Assembly: GCA_015711875.1 (NCBI GenBank)
Contig: JACVJG010000134.1
Span: 1-7,208, forward strand
Source: Candidatus Solincola jinzensis
Lineage (GTDB): Bacteria; Actinomycetota; Geothermincolia; Geothermincolales; RBG-13-55-18
Length of the DNA stretch: 7,208 bases
Reading direction: 5' to 3'
A model generated the notes under the pieces. The model was not told where the DNA came from. It ran no database searches and worked only from the letters and a program-made list of their open reading frames with translations. A program made the position numbers and the translations under genes. The first letter of the stretch is position 1; each line of letters starts with the position of its first letter. This document shows positions 1-6,165 of this stretch, in pieces.

Positions 1-1144
1 GCATGTGCTCACGCTTGTGCTCCAGGCTCAGGTTGACGAAGGCGGCGCGCAGGGTGGTATCGGTGACCGGGGCCCTCTCCCCGAACATCCACGGCGTGAA
101 GAGCAGCCGCCCCGCGCCCGGCGGCACCTCCGCGGCAGCCCGGTCCAGGGCCAGGTAGTCGTGCCCGTCCCCGCCCCGCCCTTCCCGGCGGGGTAAGGCG
201 AGCTCCCTGGCAAACCATTCCAGGCAGACGCCCGCCGTCTCCGATTCCCCGATCATCAGGAACATGCGCGGGTCGGCGGAGACCACCGGGGCTATGCCGT
301 GCTTCCCGAGGTTGCGCGGCCTGGCCACCGAGACGCACAGCCAGCTCGAGGTGCCGATGTTGATATGGGCGTCCCCGTCCTCCAGCGCCCCCGAGCCGGT
401 CGCCGCCCCGGGGATGTCGGCCATGCCCGCGATGACCGGCGTGCCCGGCCGCAGACCCATTCCCCTCGCGGCCTCCTCCCGCAGGGGACCGGCCACCTCC
501 GCGCATCCCCGCACCGGCGGCATCTTGGCCAGGGAGATCCCCAGGACCCGGGCGAAGAGCGGGTTCCAGTCGCGGGTGCGGCCGCTCAAGATGCCGGTCC
601 CGCCCGCACCAGTTTGGTCGATGACCATCTCCCCCGTCGCCCGCATGACCAGGTACCCGGTGGCATCGAGGAACTTATGGGTGCGGGCGTAGAGGTCCGG
701 CTCGTTCTCGCGCAGCCAGGCCAGCTTGCACACCACGTCCTTCCCCGAGGGCACTGCCCCCGCCAGGCGGGCTACCAGCCTTTCCCCTCCCAGGCGGCGG
801 ACGAAACGTCGCGCCTGCTCGTCCGCCCGGCTGTCCATCCAGATTATGGCAGGACGCAGTGGCGCTCCGGCGGCGTCCACGGGGACCACCCCCAGCATCT
901 GGCCGGCGAAACCCATCCCCACCACCCGCGCGGGGTCCTCCCCGCTCTCCTCCATCAGCCGCGCCGTCACCATCTGCGCTGCGCGCCACCAGTCCTCGGG
1001 GTCCTGTTCCGCCCACCCGGGGCGCGGATGGTCAACAGGGTATGGCTCGAAGCCCGCGGCCAGCAGCTCGCCATCCGCGGTCGCCAGCACGCCCTTGCAG
1101 CCGCCGGTGCCGATGTCGTGCCCGATGACCAGCCTCCGCTCCAT
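1..1144 (-). CDS. FGGY-family carbohydrate kinase (xylulokinase-like), C-terminus cut by window edge
   Basis: This is an ATP-dependent sugar kinase of the FGGY family; the substrate cannot be told from sequence. 381 residues are visible and about 100-120 C-terminal residues of the usual ~500 lie beyond the left edge. Motifs seen: N-terminal phosphate-binding loop DIGTGGCK (residues 10-17), GQMLG (81-85, xylulokinases usually have QMHG), WMDSRAD (102-108), AGMAD (239-243) whose D243 aligns with the family catalytic base, INIGTSSW (261-268), and the FGERAP...LSLEHKREH block (354-380) typical of the second actin-like domain. The ATG at 1144 is chosen because AAAGGAG lies just upstream (4-nt gap) and the protein begins directly with the beta strand of the phosphate loop. 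It lies 202 bp downstream of the acyl-CoA ligase on the same strand, and a candidate promoter in the gap suggests independent expression. The family is secure; naming it xylulokinase would be a guess. Confidence 0.93.
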   Translation of the reverse strand, partial: MERRLVIGHDIGTGGCKGVLATADGELLAAGFEPYPVDHPRPGWAEQDPEDWWRAAQMVTARLMEESGEDPARVVGMGFAGQMLGVVPVDAAGAPLRPAIIWMDSRADEQARRFVRRLGGERLVARLAGAVPSGKDVVCKLAWLRENEPDLYARTHKFLDATGYLVMRATGEMVIDQTGAGGTGILSGRTRDWNPLFARVLGISLAKMPPVRGCAEVAGPLREEAARGMGLRPGTPVIAGMADIPGAATGSGALEDGDAHINIGTSSWLCVSVARPRNLGKHGIAPVVSADPRMFLMIGESETAGVCLEWFARELALPRREGRGGDGHDYLALDRAAAEVPPGAGRLLFTPWMFGERAPVTDTTLRAAFVNLSLEHKREHM

Positions 1145-1180
1145 CCCGCTCCTTTCTCATCCCGCCGCCGGGCAGGGCGT

Positions 1181-1204
1181 CCCGTGCATTATCCCGTGCA
1201 TTAT
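1181..1204. repeat. Perfect 12-bp tandem duplication
   Basis: CCCGTGCATTAT occurs twice head to tail (1181-1192 and 1193-1204). It lies just upstream of the kinase gene, and each minus-strand copy contains ATAATG, so the duplication creates two overlapping -10-like elements. It may be a slipped-strand duplication or a two-site regulator target. No other gene is visible in 1145-1346. Confidence 0.8.
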
Positions 1205-1215
1205 TTTGTGATCAA
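1188..1215 (-). promoter_or_regulatory. Candidate sigma70-type promoter for the FGGY kinase
   Basis: On the minus strand, TTGATC (1215-1210, 4/6 to the -35 consensus) is followed after 16 nt by GATAAT (1193-1188, 5/6 to the -10 consensus). A start near 1181 would give a leader of about 37 nt before the ATG at 1144. The boxes sit in the only AT-rich patch of the gap, and the -10 spans the junction of a 12-bp tandem repeat. Inferred from consensus only. Confidence 0.35.
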
Positions 1216-1346
1216 TGCCGCCGGATTACCAGGATGACGATCGCGGCGGGAAGAGACGGTCTCGCGTTTTTCATCTCCCACTGCGTGGCCTGACCGCCGC
1301 TCGTGTTTTCACTATCCCGCTACCATGCTGGGCTGCCTCTCGCGCC

Positions 1347-3314
1347 CTATATCTCTCCCCCCGCGCCACCCCCGCAGCGGCCGAGCCGCTCGGAGAGCAG
1401 CAGCATGGCCGTTGCCCGGTCTATCTTGCCGGAGGCCGCTCGGGGGACCCTGTCCACGAAGAAGACATGGCGCGGCCGTTTGTATCCTGCCATGCGCTCG
1501 CGGCAGAAGTCCAGTATCTCCTCCTCCGAGACCGCCTTTCCCGCGACCGCCTCCACCAGGGCGGTGACCGCCTGCCCCCAGCGCGGGTCGGGCATGCCCA
1601 CCACCGCCACGTCGAAGACGGCGGGGTGCTCCTTGATGGCCGCCTCGACCTCCTCGGAGTAGACCTTCTCCCCGCCGGTGTTGATGACGTAGTCCCCGCC
1701 GCGCCCCATGAGGTTGAACTTGCCATCGGCGTCCACGAAGCCCTCGTCGCCGACGAAGAACCAGCGCCTGCCGTCGACGACCCGGAAGTCCCGGGCCGTC
1801 TTGCTCGGGCATTTCCAGTAGCCCAGGGCCATGTATCCCCCGTAGACGAACTCCCCCACCCTGCCCGAGCCGGGCTCCACGTCCCGTCCCGTCTCCGGGT
1901 CCAGGACCCGGCAGGGGAAAACCGCCTTCGCGTGCAGGCCCCCCGACGCCCCGGCCAGCCTGGCTCCCGCGAGCTTGATCTCGTCGTCCGAGGCGGTGGT
2001 CATCTCGCTGAAAGCGGCGCTGGTCTCGCTGGCCCCCATCTCGTCGAAGACGAGCATGCCCGGGGCGTACTCGAGCAGTTCCCTCTTCACGTGCGGCGAC
2101 CACCTGGCCCCGGAGGAGATGATGCCGAAAAGGCTCCGCGTCTCGTAGGTCCTCCCCTCCTCCCTCGCTCTCCTCAGCTCCTCCACCATGGGGACGGCGA
2201 AGGCGTCCCCTACGATGACCACGCTGTGCGCCCGCTCCCTCTCCACCGTCTCCCAGAACTCCCGCGCGTTAAAAGGGTGGGGCGTGGGCAGGAGGATGGT
2301 GGCGGCAGCCATGGAGGCTATCTGGGCGAAGCACCCCTCGTAGCCGGCGCCGTGGAAGAAGGGAGAGACCGGGAGCACCTGGATCCCCTGGTTGTCGCGA
2401 CGAGCAAGTTTCACCGCCTTCATAGCCGCTAGGTTGCCGCTGATGGCCTTGAAACCTTGGAGGAGCGCCGTCTTGACGAAAGAAGATGCCAGGATCTTCC
2501 TGGCCGGTGCCGTGGTCATGAGCGAGGCCACCCACTCCCTATACTCCTCCCGGCCGATGAACGCGCTCAAGAACCCCTTGAGGTTGTCCCTGCTCAGCTC
2601 GCTCATGCGGTCGAGCACCGGCAGCATGCCGTTGACCATCATCATCTCCAGCCCGCGCAGGCGCTGCTCCCCGTCCCACACCGTGCCCTTGGGGTAGCCG
2701 GTGGTGCCGCCGGTGTACATGAGGTAACAGAAATCGTCGTTGTAGACCTTCACCGCGGGGTTTTCCTCGTTCGCGGTGAACACCTCCTCGTACGCCAGGG
2801 CCCCGGCTGGCACGTCTCGCGGCTCCCTGCCCACCCCGTAGACGACGCAGTGGCGCAGGGCGGGAAGCTCCGCCCTCACCGCGTCCACCGTGCCGGCGTA
2901 GTCCTCCTCCACGAAGACCACGACCGCGTCCGAGTCCTCCAGCACGTACTTGACCTCGCCTGCAACGAAGCGCGGATTGACGTTTACCGGCACCGCACCG
3001 ATCTTGGAGGCCGCGAAGTATATCTCCATCCACTCGATGGAGTTGAAGCCCGAGATGGCCACGCGGTCCTCCTTGCCTATCCCCAGGCGCAGGAGGCCGT
3101 GGGCGAGGCGGTTGCAGCGGCGGTTGAACTCCCTCCAGTTAAGGCGGCGCTCTCCCTGCATGACGGCGGGCATCTCGGGCAGGTAGCGCGCGTAGCCCTC
3201 GAGTTTCCGCTTCCAGGTGTGGTTGGACTTCCTCCTCCCCGGGTAGCGCTGGCGGTAGCGGGAGAAGTCGTCGTGTTCTATCTCGCGCGCTCCCAGGATG
3301 TCTTCATCCAACAT
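1347..3314 (-). CDS. Class I adenylate-forming acyl-CoA ligase (FadD19-like long-chain/steroid/aromatic acid-CoA ligase type)
   Basis: It activates a carboxylic acid to its acyl-CoA via an acyl-adenylate. Residues below count from an upstream ATG at 3320. Motifs seen: P-loop MYTGGTTGYPKG (201-212), FFHGAG (321-326), VGDAFAVP (370-377, a signature shared with FadD19-type ligases), GASET (429-433), FVGDEG (522-527) with the ribose-binding Asp, GRGGDYVINTGGEKV (539-553) with the hinge Arg/Asp region, and the adenylation Lys in GKIDRA (K632). Two start codons lie six bases apart. GGAGG is 2 nt from the ATG at 3320 but 8 nt from the one at 3314, so 3314 is preferred (655 aa). The protein is longer than the usual ~540-560 aa because of extra sequence between the P-loop and FHG motifs (about residues 217-313). 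It follows the SCP2-like gene on the same strand after 333 bp with a hairpin and a possible promoter. Family is clear; the acid it uses is not. Confidence 0.93.
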   Translation of the reverse strand: MLDEDILGAREIEHDDFSRYRQRYPGRRKSNHTWKRKLEGYARYLPEMPAVMQGERRLNWREFNRRCNRLAHGLLRLGIGKEDRVAISGFNSIEWMEIYFAASKIGAVPVNVNPRFVAGEVKYVLEDSDAVVVFVEEDYAGTVDAVRAELPALRHCVVYGVGREPRDVPAGALAYEEVFTANEENPAVKVYNDDFCYLMYTGGTTGYPKGTVWDGEQRLRGLEMMMVNGMLPVLDRMSELSRDNLKGFLSAFIGREEYREWVASLMTTAPARKILASSFVKTALLQGFKAISGNLAAMKAVKLARRDNQGIQVLPVSPFFHGAGYEGCFAQIASMAAATILLPTPHPFNAREFWETVERERAHSVVIVGDAFAVPMVEELRRAREEGRTYETRSLFGIISSGARWSPHVKRELLEYAPGMLVFDEMGASETSAAFSEMTTASDDEIKLAGARLAGASGGLHAKAVFPCRVLDPETGRDVEPGSGRVGEFVYGGYMALGYWKCPSKTARDFRVVDGRRWFFVGDEGFVDADGKFNLMGRGGDYVINTGGEKVYSEEVEAAIKEHPAVFDVAVVGMPDPRWGQAVTALVEAVAGKAVSEEEILDFCRERMAGYKRPRHVFFVDRVPRAASGKIDRATAMLLLSERLGRCGGGAGGEI

Positions 3315-3334
3315 GATCATTCCCTCCCGGCTTA

Positions 3335-3352
3335 CATGATCCGCCGATCATG
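3335..3352. promoter_or_regulatory. Inverted repeat, possible operator in the acyl-CoA ligase leader
   Basis: CATGATC (3335-3341) and GATCATG (3346-3352) form a perfect 7-bp inverted repeat with a 4-bp centre. A further CATGATC copy occurs at 3312-3318, overlapping the start codons, so three half-sites lie within 41 bp of the gene start. The size and spacing suit a dimeric repressor (TetR-type regulators often control acyl-CoA ligase genes), but no regulator gene is visible here. Structure is seen; function is inferred. Confidence 0.45.
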
Positions 3353-3374
3353 CCCCGTCAAACCCCTCCCCGCC

Positions 3375-3403
3375 AATCTTTACCCTACGCGAACCCGTGT
3401 CAA
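3375..3403 (-). promoter_or_regulatory. Weak candidate promoter for the acyl-CoA ligase
   Basis: A perfect -35 consensus TTGACA lies on the minus strand at 3403-3398. The best -10 at normal spacing is poor (AAGATT, 3380-3375, 3/6, 17-nt spacer). If used, transcription would begin near 3368, placing the CATGATC inverted repeat in the early leader. Confidence 0.25.
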
Positions 3404-3562
3404 ACATGCCGGGGGCAAGCCCGCAGCGGGCTCGTTGAGCCATGGACGTGGAGGGTATCTGCGCGCCGGGGTCAGCGGGAGGCAAAGCCTATTCCTTATG
3501 ACTTACCCCGCATACCTTACACCGCATATCCGGGCTGACGAACAAACCTGGCGCATAAGCGA

Positions 3563-3592
3563 CCGGGGCGGGACATCCAGGTCCCGCCCCGG
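3563..3592 (-). terminator. Strong GC hairpin, probable transcription end of the SCP2-like gene
   Basis: CCGGGGCGGGAC (3563-3574) and its exact reverse complement (3581-3592) flank a 6-nt loop. The 12-bp stem has no mismatch. It begins 55 bp past the stop codon of the minus-strand SCP2-like gene. Neither side carries a U-tract, so it is not a classical intrinsic terminator; it could be a U-less terminator, as proposed for some high-GC bacteria, or a 3'-end-protecting stem. Confidence 0.55.
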
Positions 3593-3647
3593 CTGGGTTC
3601 GCCCTTGCGAGGTCGCCCTGTCGGGTCTTTCGCCCCGCTCAGGAGGG

Positions 3648-4223
3648 TTACATCATCAGGTTGCCCAGGGACATGGCGAAGGGCATGTCGCCCTCTATCT
3701 TCAGCTTGCCGGTCATGAAAGCGGTGGGGCCGGCGAGCTCCCCTTTCTGCATAAGAGCCCAGTCCTCGAGGCCTATCTTGAAAGTCACCTCGGGAGAGGA
3801 GGCCCCGTTGAAGACCACTTTCAAGGGCACGGTGGAGCCGTCGGGCATGCCCAGCTCGACGTTCATGGTGCCCTTGGTGGAGTTCAGGGTGTCATAGCGC
3901 TTGCGGTTGGCGTTCTGGCCCATGTCCGTGAACATGTCCATGGCGCCCTCCATCTTGCCGGTAACCGCCTTGCGCCATGTGTCCTCGTCGATCTCCACCT
4001 TTATCATGGGGTTGTCGAGGGCTCCCTCCTTGACCTCCAGGTCTTTCGCGTCCTTGACCGTGATGCCGTACACGTAGGTCTGATCGCCCTTGATGTCGAA
4101 CTCAACCGTGAAGACCGTGCCTTCCATGCCTGTGATGGAGGCGCCTGAGAGCTGTTCCTCCACCATCTTGGGCACCACTTCCTCGAAGTACTCCTTTACG
4201 CTAATGTTCTCACTTACTTCCAT
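3648..4223 (-). CDS. SCP2 sterol-carrier-like lipid-binding protein with an internal repeat
   Basis: SCP2 domains form a small hydrophobic cavity that binds fatty acids, sterols or acyl-CoA in the cytoplasm. The 191-aa product ends with the family signature AFMTGKLKIEGDM (168-180). A second, similar module lies earlier: P72, I78, W83, G89, G93 and T99 recur at exactly +72 as P144, I150, W155, G161, G165 and T171 with no gap, so the protein looks like two SCP2-type halves. No signal peptide or membrane segment is seen. The ATG at 4223 is chosen because AAGGAGGT stands 4 nt upstream. The frame stays open to an ATG at 4331, but that codon lies within the promoter, just upstream of the likely transcript start (about 4326). 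It has its own strong promoter. Its position before the acyl-CoA ligase suggests a role in handling the same acyl or lipid substrate, which is inference. Single SCP2 domains are usually ~100-110 aa. Confidence 0.85.
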   Translation of the reverse strand: MEVSENISVKEYFEEVVPKMVEEQLSGASITGMEGTVFTVEFDIKGDQTYVYGITVKDAKDLEVKEGALDNPMIKVEIDEDTWRKAVTGKMEGAMDMFTDMGQNANRKRYDTLNSTKGTMNVELGMPDGSTVPLKVVFNGASSPEVTFKIGLEDWALMQKGELAGPTAFMTGKLKIEGDMPFAMSLGNLMM

Positions 4224-4273
4224 CCTTACCTCCTTCTTCGAGTGCCTGATTTCCCGCTTCAGCTCGGCTTTTA

Positions 4274-4295
4274 CCCCCGATTCCGTCATCGGGGG
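4274..4295 (-). other. Stem-loop in the 5' leader of the SCP2-like gene
   Basis: CCCCCGAT (4274-4281) and ATCGGGGG (4288-4295) form an 8-bp perfect stem with a 6-nt loop. It lies between the predicted start site (~4326) and the Shine-Dalgarno site (~4228-4235). No U-tract follows on the minus strand, so mRNA protection or translational control is more likely than attenuation. Confidence 0.5.
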
Positions 4296-4311
4296 ACAGA
4301 TCCGAAGCCTA

Positions 4312-4340
4312 TTGTGGTACTGACATGTCATTACTATAAT
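4312..4340 (+). promoter_or_regulatory. Weak candidate plus-strand promoter with a perfect -10 box
   Basis: TATAAT (4335-4340) is a perfect -10 consensus, with TTGTGG (4312-4317, 3/6) 17 nt upstream. It faces the NDP-forming synthetase but would give a leader of about 320 nt. It overlaps the stronger minus-strand promoter, so it may be only the incidental complement of that AT-rich box. Confidence 0.25.
4321..4330. promoter_or_regulatory. Perfect 10-bp palindrome at the SCP2 transcription start, possible operator
   Basis: TGACATGTCA reads the same on both strands and covers the predicted start site of the SCP2-like gene, directly after its -10 box. A protein bound there would block transcription. 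It also lies between the boxes of a possible plus-strand promoter. Regulator unknown. Confidence 0.4.
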
Positions 4341-4361
4341 GCTATGCTACCCTAAAGTCAA
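4333..4361 (-). promoter_or_regulatory. Strong sigma70-type promoter of the SCP2-like gene
   Basis: On the minus strand, TTGACT (4361-4356, 5/6) and TATAGT (4338-4333, 5/6) are separated by exactly 17 nt. The predicted start is about 4326, giving a leader of about 103 nt to the ATG at 4223. This is the best promoter match in the window and supports the internal start codon of the gene. Confidence 0.65.
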
Positions 4362-4665
4362 CCATGCTAAAAAGAAATGGATCGAGTTCTTCGCGGAGCT
4401 TTTCGCGACAATGAGAGGGTATGCCGCATGCGCGCATGCGTACGGGAACGCGGGCTTTCCATACAGCGTATGCGGGCTTAATCTAATGGCGGGTTTAATT
4501 TAATATAGAACCTGATCGATAAGCCCCGATCACGCGCCATAGCCGGCCGTGGCGATCGTGGAAGCAAGACTCGAGCCACAGGGGTTCTCGCCCCAGGAAC
4601 ACAACGGCGGCTGAACGCAGGAGAAACGCGGCTTTTGCGCAATACACGAGGAGTGAGCCATTGCC
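4362..4665. other. Divergent control region upstream of the NDP-forming synthetase
   Basis: No convincing gene is seen. It holds a 16-bp perfect palindrome CGCATGCGCGCATGCG (4425-4440), an inverted repeat CATAC-AGC-GTATG (4460-4472), an 8-bp direct repeat GCGGGCTT (4450-4457 and 4472-4479, 22 bp apart), two AT-rich near-repeats TTAATCTAAT (4478-4487) and TTAATTTAAT (4495-4504, 17 bp apart), and a hairpin TGATCG/CGATCA (4513-4518 with 4527-4532). The AT-rich patch at 4478-4509 is the likeliest promoter for the plus-strand gene (TAATAT or TATAGA as -10), but no good -35 box is present. Confidence 0.5.
4425..4440. promoter_or_regulatory. 16-bp perfect palindrome, possible operator
   Basis: CGCATGCGCGCATGCG is self-complementary over all 16 bp and consists of two copies of the palindrome CGCATGCG. 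It lies about 40-55 bp upstream of the AT-rich promoter-like patch before the NDP-forming synthetase, a usual place for an activator or repressor. Alternating purine-pyrimidine sequence of this kind can also adopt Z-DNA or cruciform shapes. Function is not shown. Confidence 0.45.
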
Positions 4666-6138
4666 ATGGACCAGAGGCTGAAGAACCTTGATTTCGCGTT
4701 CAACCCCCGCTCCATCGCCTTCATCGGCGCCACGGAGAACATGCGTAAATGGGGATTCCTTATCCTCAATAACCTGCTCACGGGAGGATATGAGGGAGAC
4801 GTTTACCCTGTGAACCCCAATCGCGAAACCATACTCGGCCTGCGCGCCTACCCTTCCGTGCGCGAGATACCCGCGGAGATCGATCTCGCCGTGTTCACGG
4901 TCCCCGCCCGCCAGGTCCTCAGCTCCCTGGGACAATGCATAGAGAAGGGTTTAAAGGCGGGTTTGGTGATCACCGCCGGCTTCAAGGAGCTCGGCGAAGA
5001 AGGCGCGAGGGTGGAGGCCGAGATGGTGAGGATGGCGCGGGAAGCGGGCATTGTCCTCGTGGGACCCAACTGCCAGGGCATCTGCTGTCCCAAGAACCGC
5101 TTGTATCCGTGGATGCCCATCCTCTTTCACCCCGTTCCCGGCAAAATAGGCTACGTGGCCCAGAGCGGCAACATCCTCAACATGCTCATCGGACACGCGG
5201 TCAACGCGGGCCTCGGGGTTTCCAAGGCGGTCTCCAGCGGCAACGAGGCCGACCTGTCAAGCGAGGAATACTATGCCTATCTGGCCGAGGACCCCGATAC
5301 CGAGGTCATAGTCTCCTACGTCGAGGGCATTCCTGACGGGCGGCGCTTCTTTGAGCACGCCCGCGCCGTGACCGGGAAAAAGCCCGTGGTGGTGCTCAAA
5401 GGGGGGAGAACGAGGTCGGGGGTGGCGGCGGCCAGATCCCACACCGGCGCCATGGCTGTGAGCGAGAAGCTCTTCGAGGCCGCCTGCCGTCAGGCCGGCA
5501 TCACCCTCACGTCCTCCATAGAGGAAGCGGGGGTGACGGCGGCGGCCTTCGTCAACCGCCCCCTGCCGCGCGGAAAGCGCGTGGGCATCATCACCGGTGG
5601 CGGGGGGCTGGGGGTCATAGCGTGCGATTTCTGCACTGAGATCGGCTTGGAGGTGCCCACGCTTTCGAGGGAAACCCTGGGCAGGCTGGAGGAACTGCTT
5701 CCCGACTGGTGGGTGCCGGGCAACCCCGTGGACCTGGTGGCCGGACTCGACTTCACGGTCCTCAAGCCGGTGATCGAGATCCTCATGAGGAGCGGTGAGG
5801 TGGACGCGGTGATGTTCCTGTGGATAGGCGCCCCGCGCCGCAGAGGAGAGAAGGCAACGGTAAAGAGCGCGCGAGGCATGGACATCTCCGCCATCTGGAA
5901 GGCGATGGACCAGCATTTCATGGGCTTCTACAGGGAATTGAATTCCCTCATGCACGAGCTTCAGGTCCCCCTGTATATCGCCACCAGCATCCAGATCGAT
6001 GAGGAACAGAACGGGGACGGCTGCCAGCCTCTCGTGTTTCGCGATGTGGAATCGACCTGCCGCGCCATCAGCGCCATGGCCGAATACCGCTCTTATCTAG
6101 AACGCAGAGGCCGAGGCGGCTCGGCCCCCGGGTCCTGA
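4666..6138 (+). CDS. NDP-forming acyl-CoA synthetase, alpha-type subunit (acetate/acyl-CoA ligase family)
   Basis: Members interconvert acyl-CoA + ADP + Pi and acid + ATP + CoA through a phosphohistidine, in either direction. The 490-aa product has an N-terminal CoA-binding Rossmann domain (about 8-135, with FNPRSIAFIGA at 12-22 and VGPNCQGI at 132-139), then succinyl-CoA-ligase-like domains. VAQSGN (164-169) and ARSHTGAMA (256-264) are seen; H259 is the expected phosphorylated His. ITGGGGLGV (309-317) and GNPVDL (352-357) follow. This is the alpha organisation only: single-chain members are ~700 aa and end in an ATP-grasp beta part, absent here, and no beta gene lies downstream. The tail (about 385-475) is less typical. 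The ATG at 4666 has GAGGAG 12 nt upstream, slightly far, but no better in-frame start is seen. It is divergent from the SCP2-like gene and may supply ATP or activate acids. The substrate cannot be told. Confidence 0.9.
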   Translation: MDQRLKNLDFAFNPRSIAFIGATENMRKWGFLILNNLLTGGYEGDVYPVNPNRETILGLRAYPSVREIPAEIDLAVFTVPARQVLSSLGQCIEKGLKAGLVITAGFKELGEEGARVEAEMVRMAREAGIVLVGPNCQGICCPKNRLYPWMPILFHPVPGKIGYVAQSGNILNMLIGHAVNAGLGVSKAVSSGNEADLSSEEYYAYLAEDPDTEVIVSYVEGIPDGRRFFEHARAVTGKKPVVVLKGGRTRSGVAAARSHTGAMAVSEKLFEAACRQAGITLTSSIEEAGVTAAAFVNRPLPRGKRVGIITGGGGLGVIACDFCTEIGLEVPTLSRETLGRLEELLPDWWVPGNPVDLVAGLDFTVLKPVIEILMRSGEVDAVMFLWIGAPRRRGEKATVKSARGMDISAIWKAMDQHFMGFYRELNSLMHELQVPLYIATSIQIDEEQNGDGCQPLVFRDVESTCRAISAMAEYRSYLERRGRGGSAPGS

Positions 6139-6165
6139 AAGAGCTTTTCGTCTTCCCATCCGTCC

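Larger units (their letters stand above)
3315..3647. other. 333-bp gap between the SCP2-like gene and the acyl-CoA ligase
   Basis: No convincing gene lies here. From right to left it holds a 12-bp perfect hairpin (3563-3592), a small hairpin with arms AGCCCG (3418-3423) and CGGGCT (3427-3432), a minus-strand TTGACA (3403-3398), the CATGATC inverted repeat (3335-3352) and the ligase ribosome site GGGAGGG (about 3321-3327). This reads as the end of one transcription unit and the start of the next. Confidence 0.6.

Noticed and set aside
299..1237. 312-aa plus-strand open frame
   Set aside because: Antisense to the FGGY kinase, whose motifs are clear; no domain or ribosome site.
1253..1268. GAGAC-G-GTCTC inverted repeat followed by GCGTTTTT as a terminator
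   Set aside because: The loop is one base and the T-run suits only plus-strand transcription, where no gene ends.
1215..4148. Long plus-strand open frames (405 aa at 1215-2432 and 563 aa at 2457-4148)
   Set aside because: They are antisense to the acyl-CoA ligase and SCP2-like genes, have proline/arginine/histidine-rich translations without motifs, and are typical of high-GC antisense frames.
4224..4331. N-terminal extension of the SCP2-like protein to an ATG at 4331
   Set aside because: It lies upstream of the predicted transcription start, and the ATG at 4223 has an excellent AAGGAGGT.
4377..4481. 34-codon plus-strand frame (MDRVLRGAF...) as a leader peptide
   Set aside because: No Shine-Dalgarno site and arginine-rich composition explained by the GC-rich palindromes it crosses.
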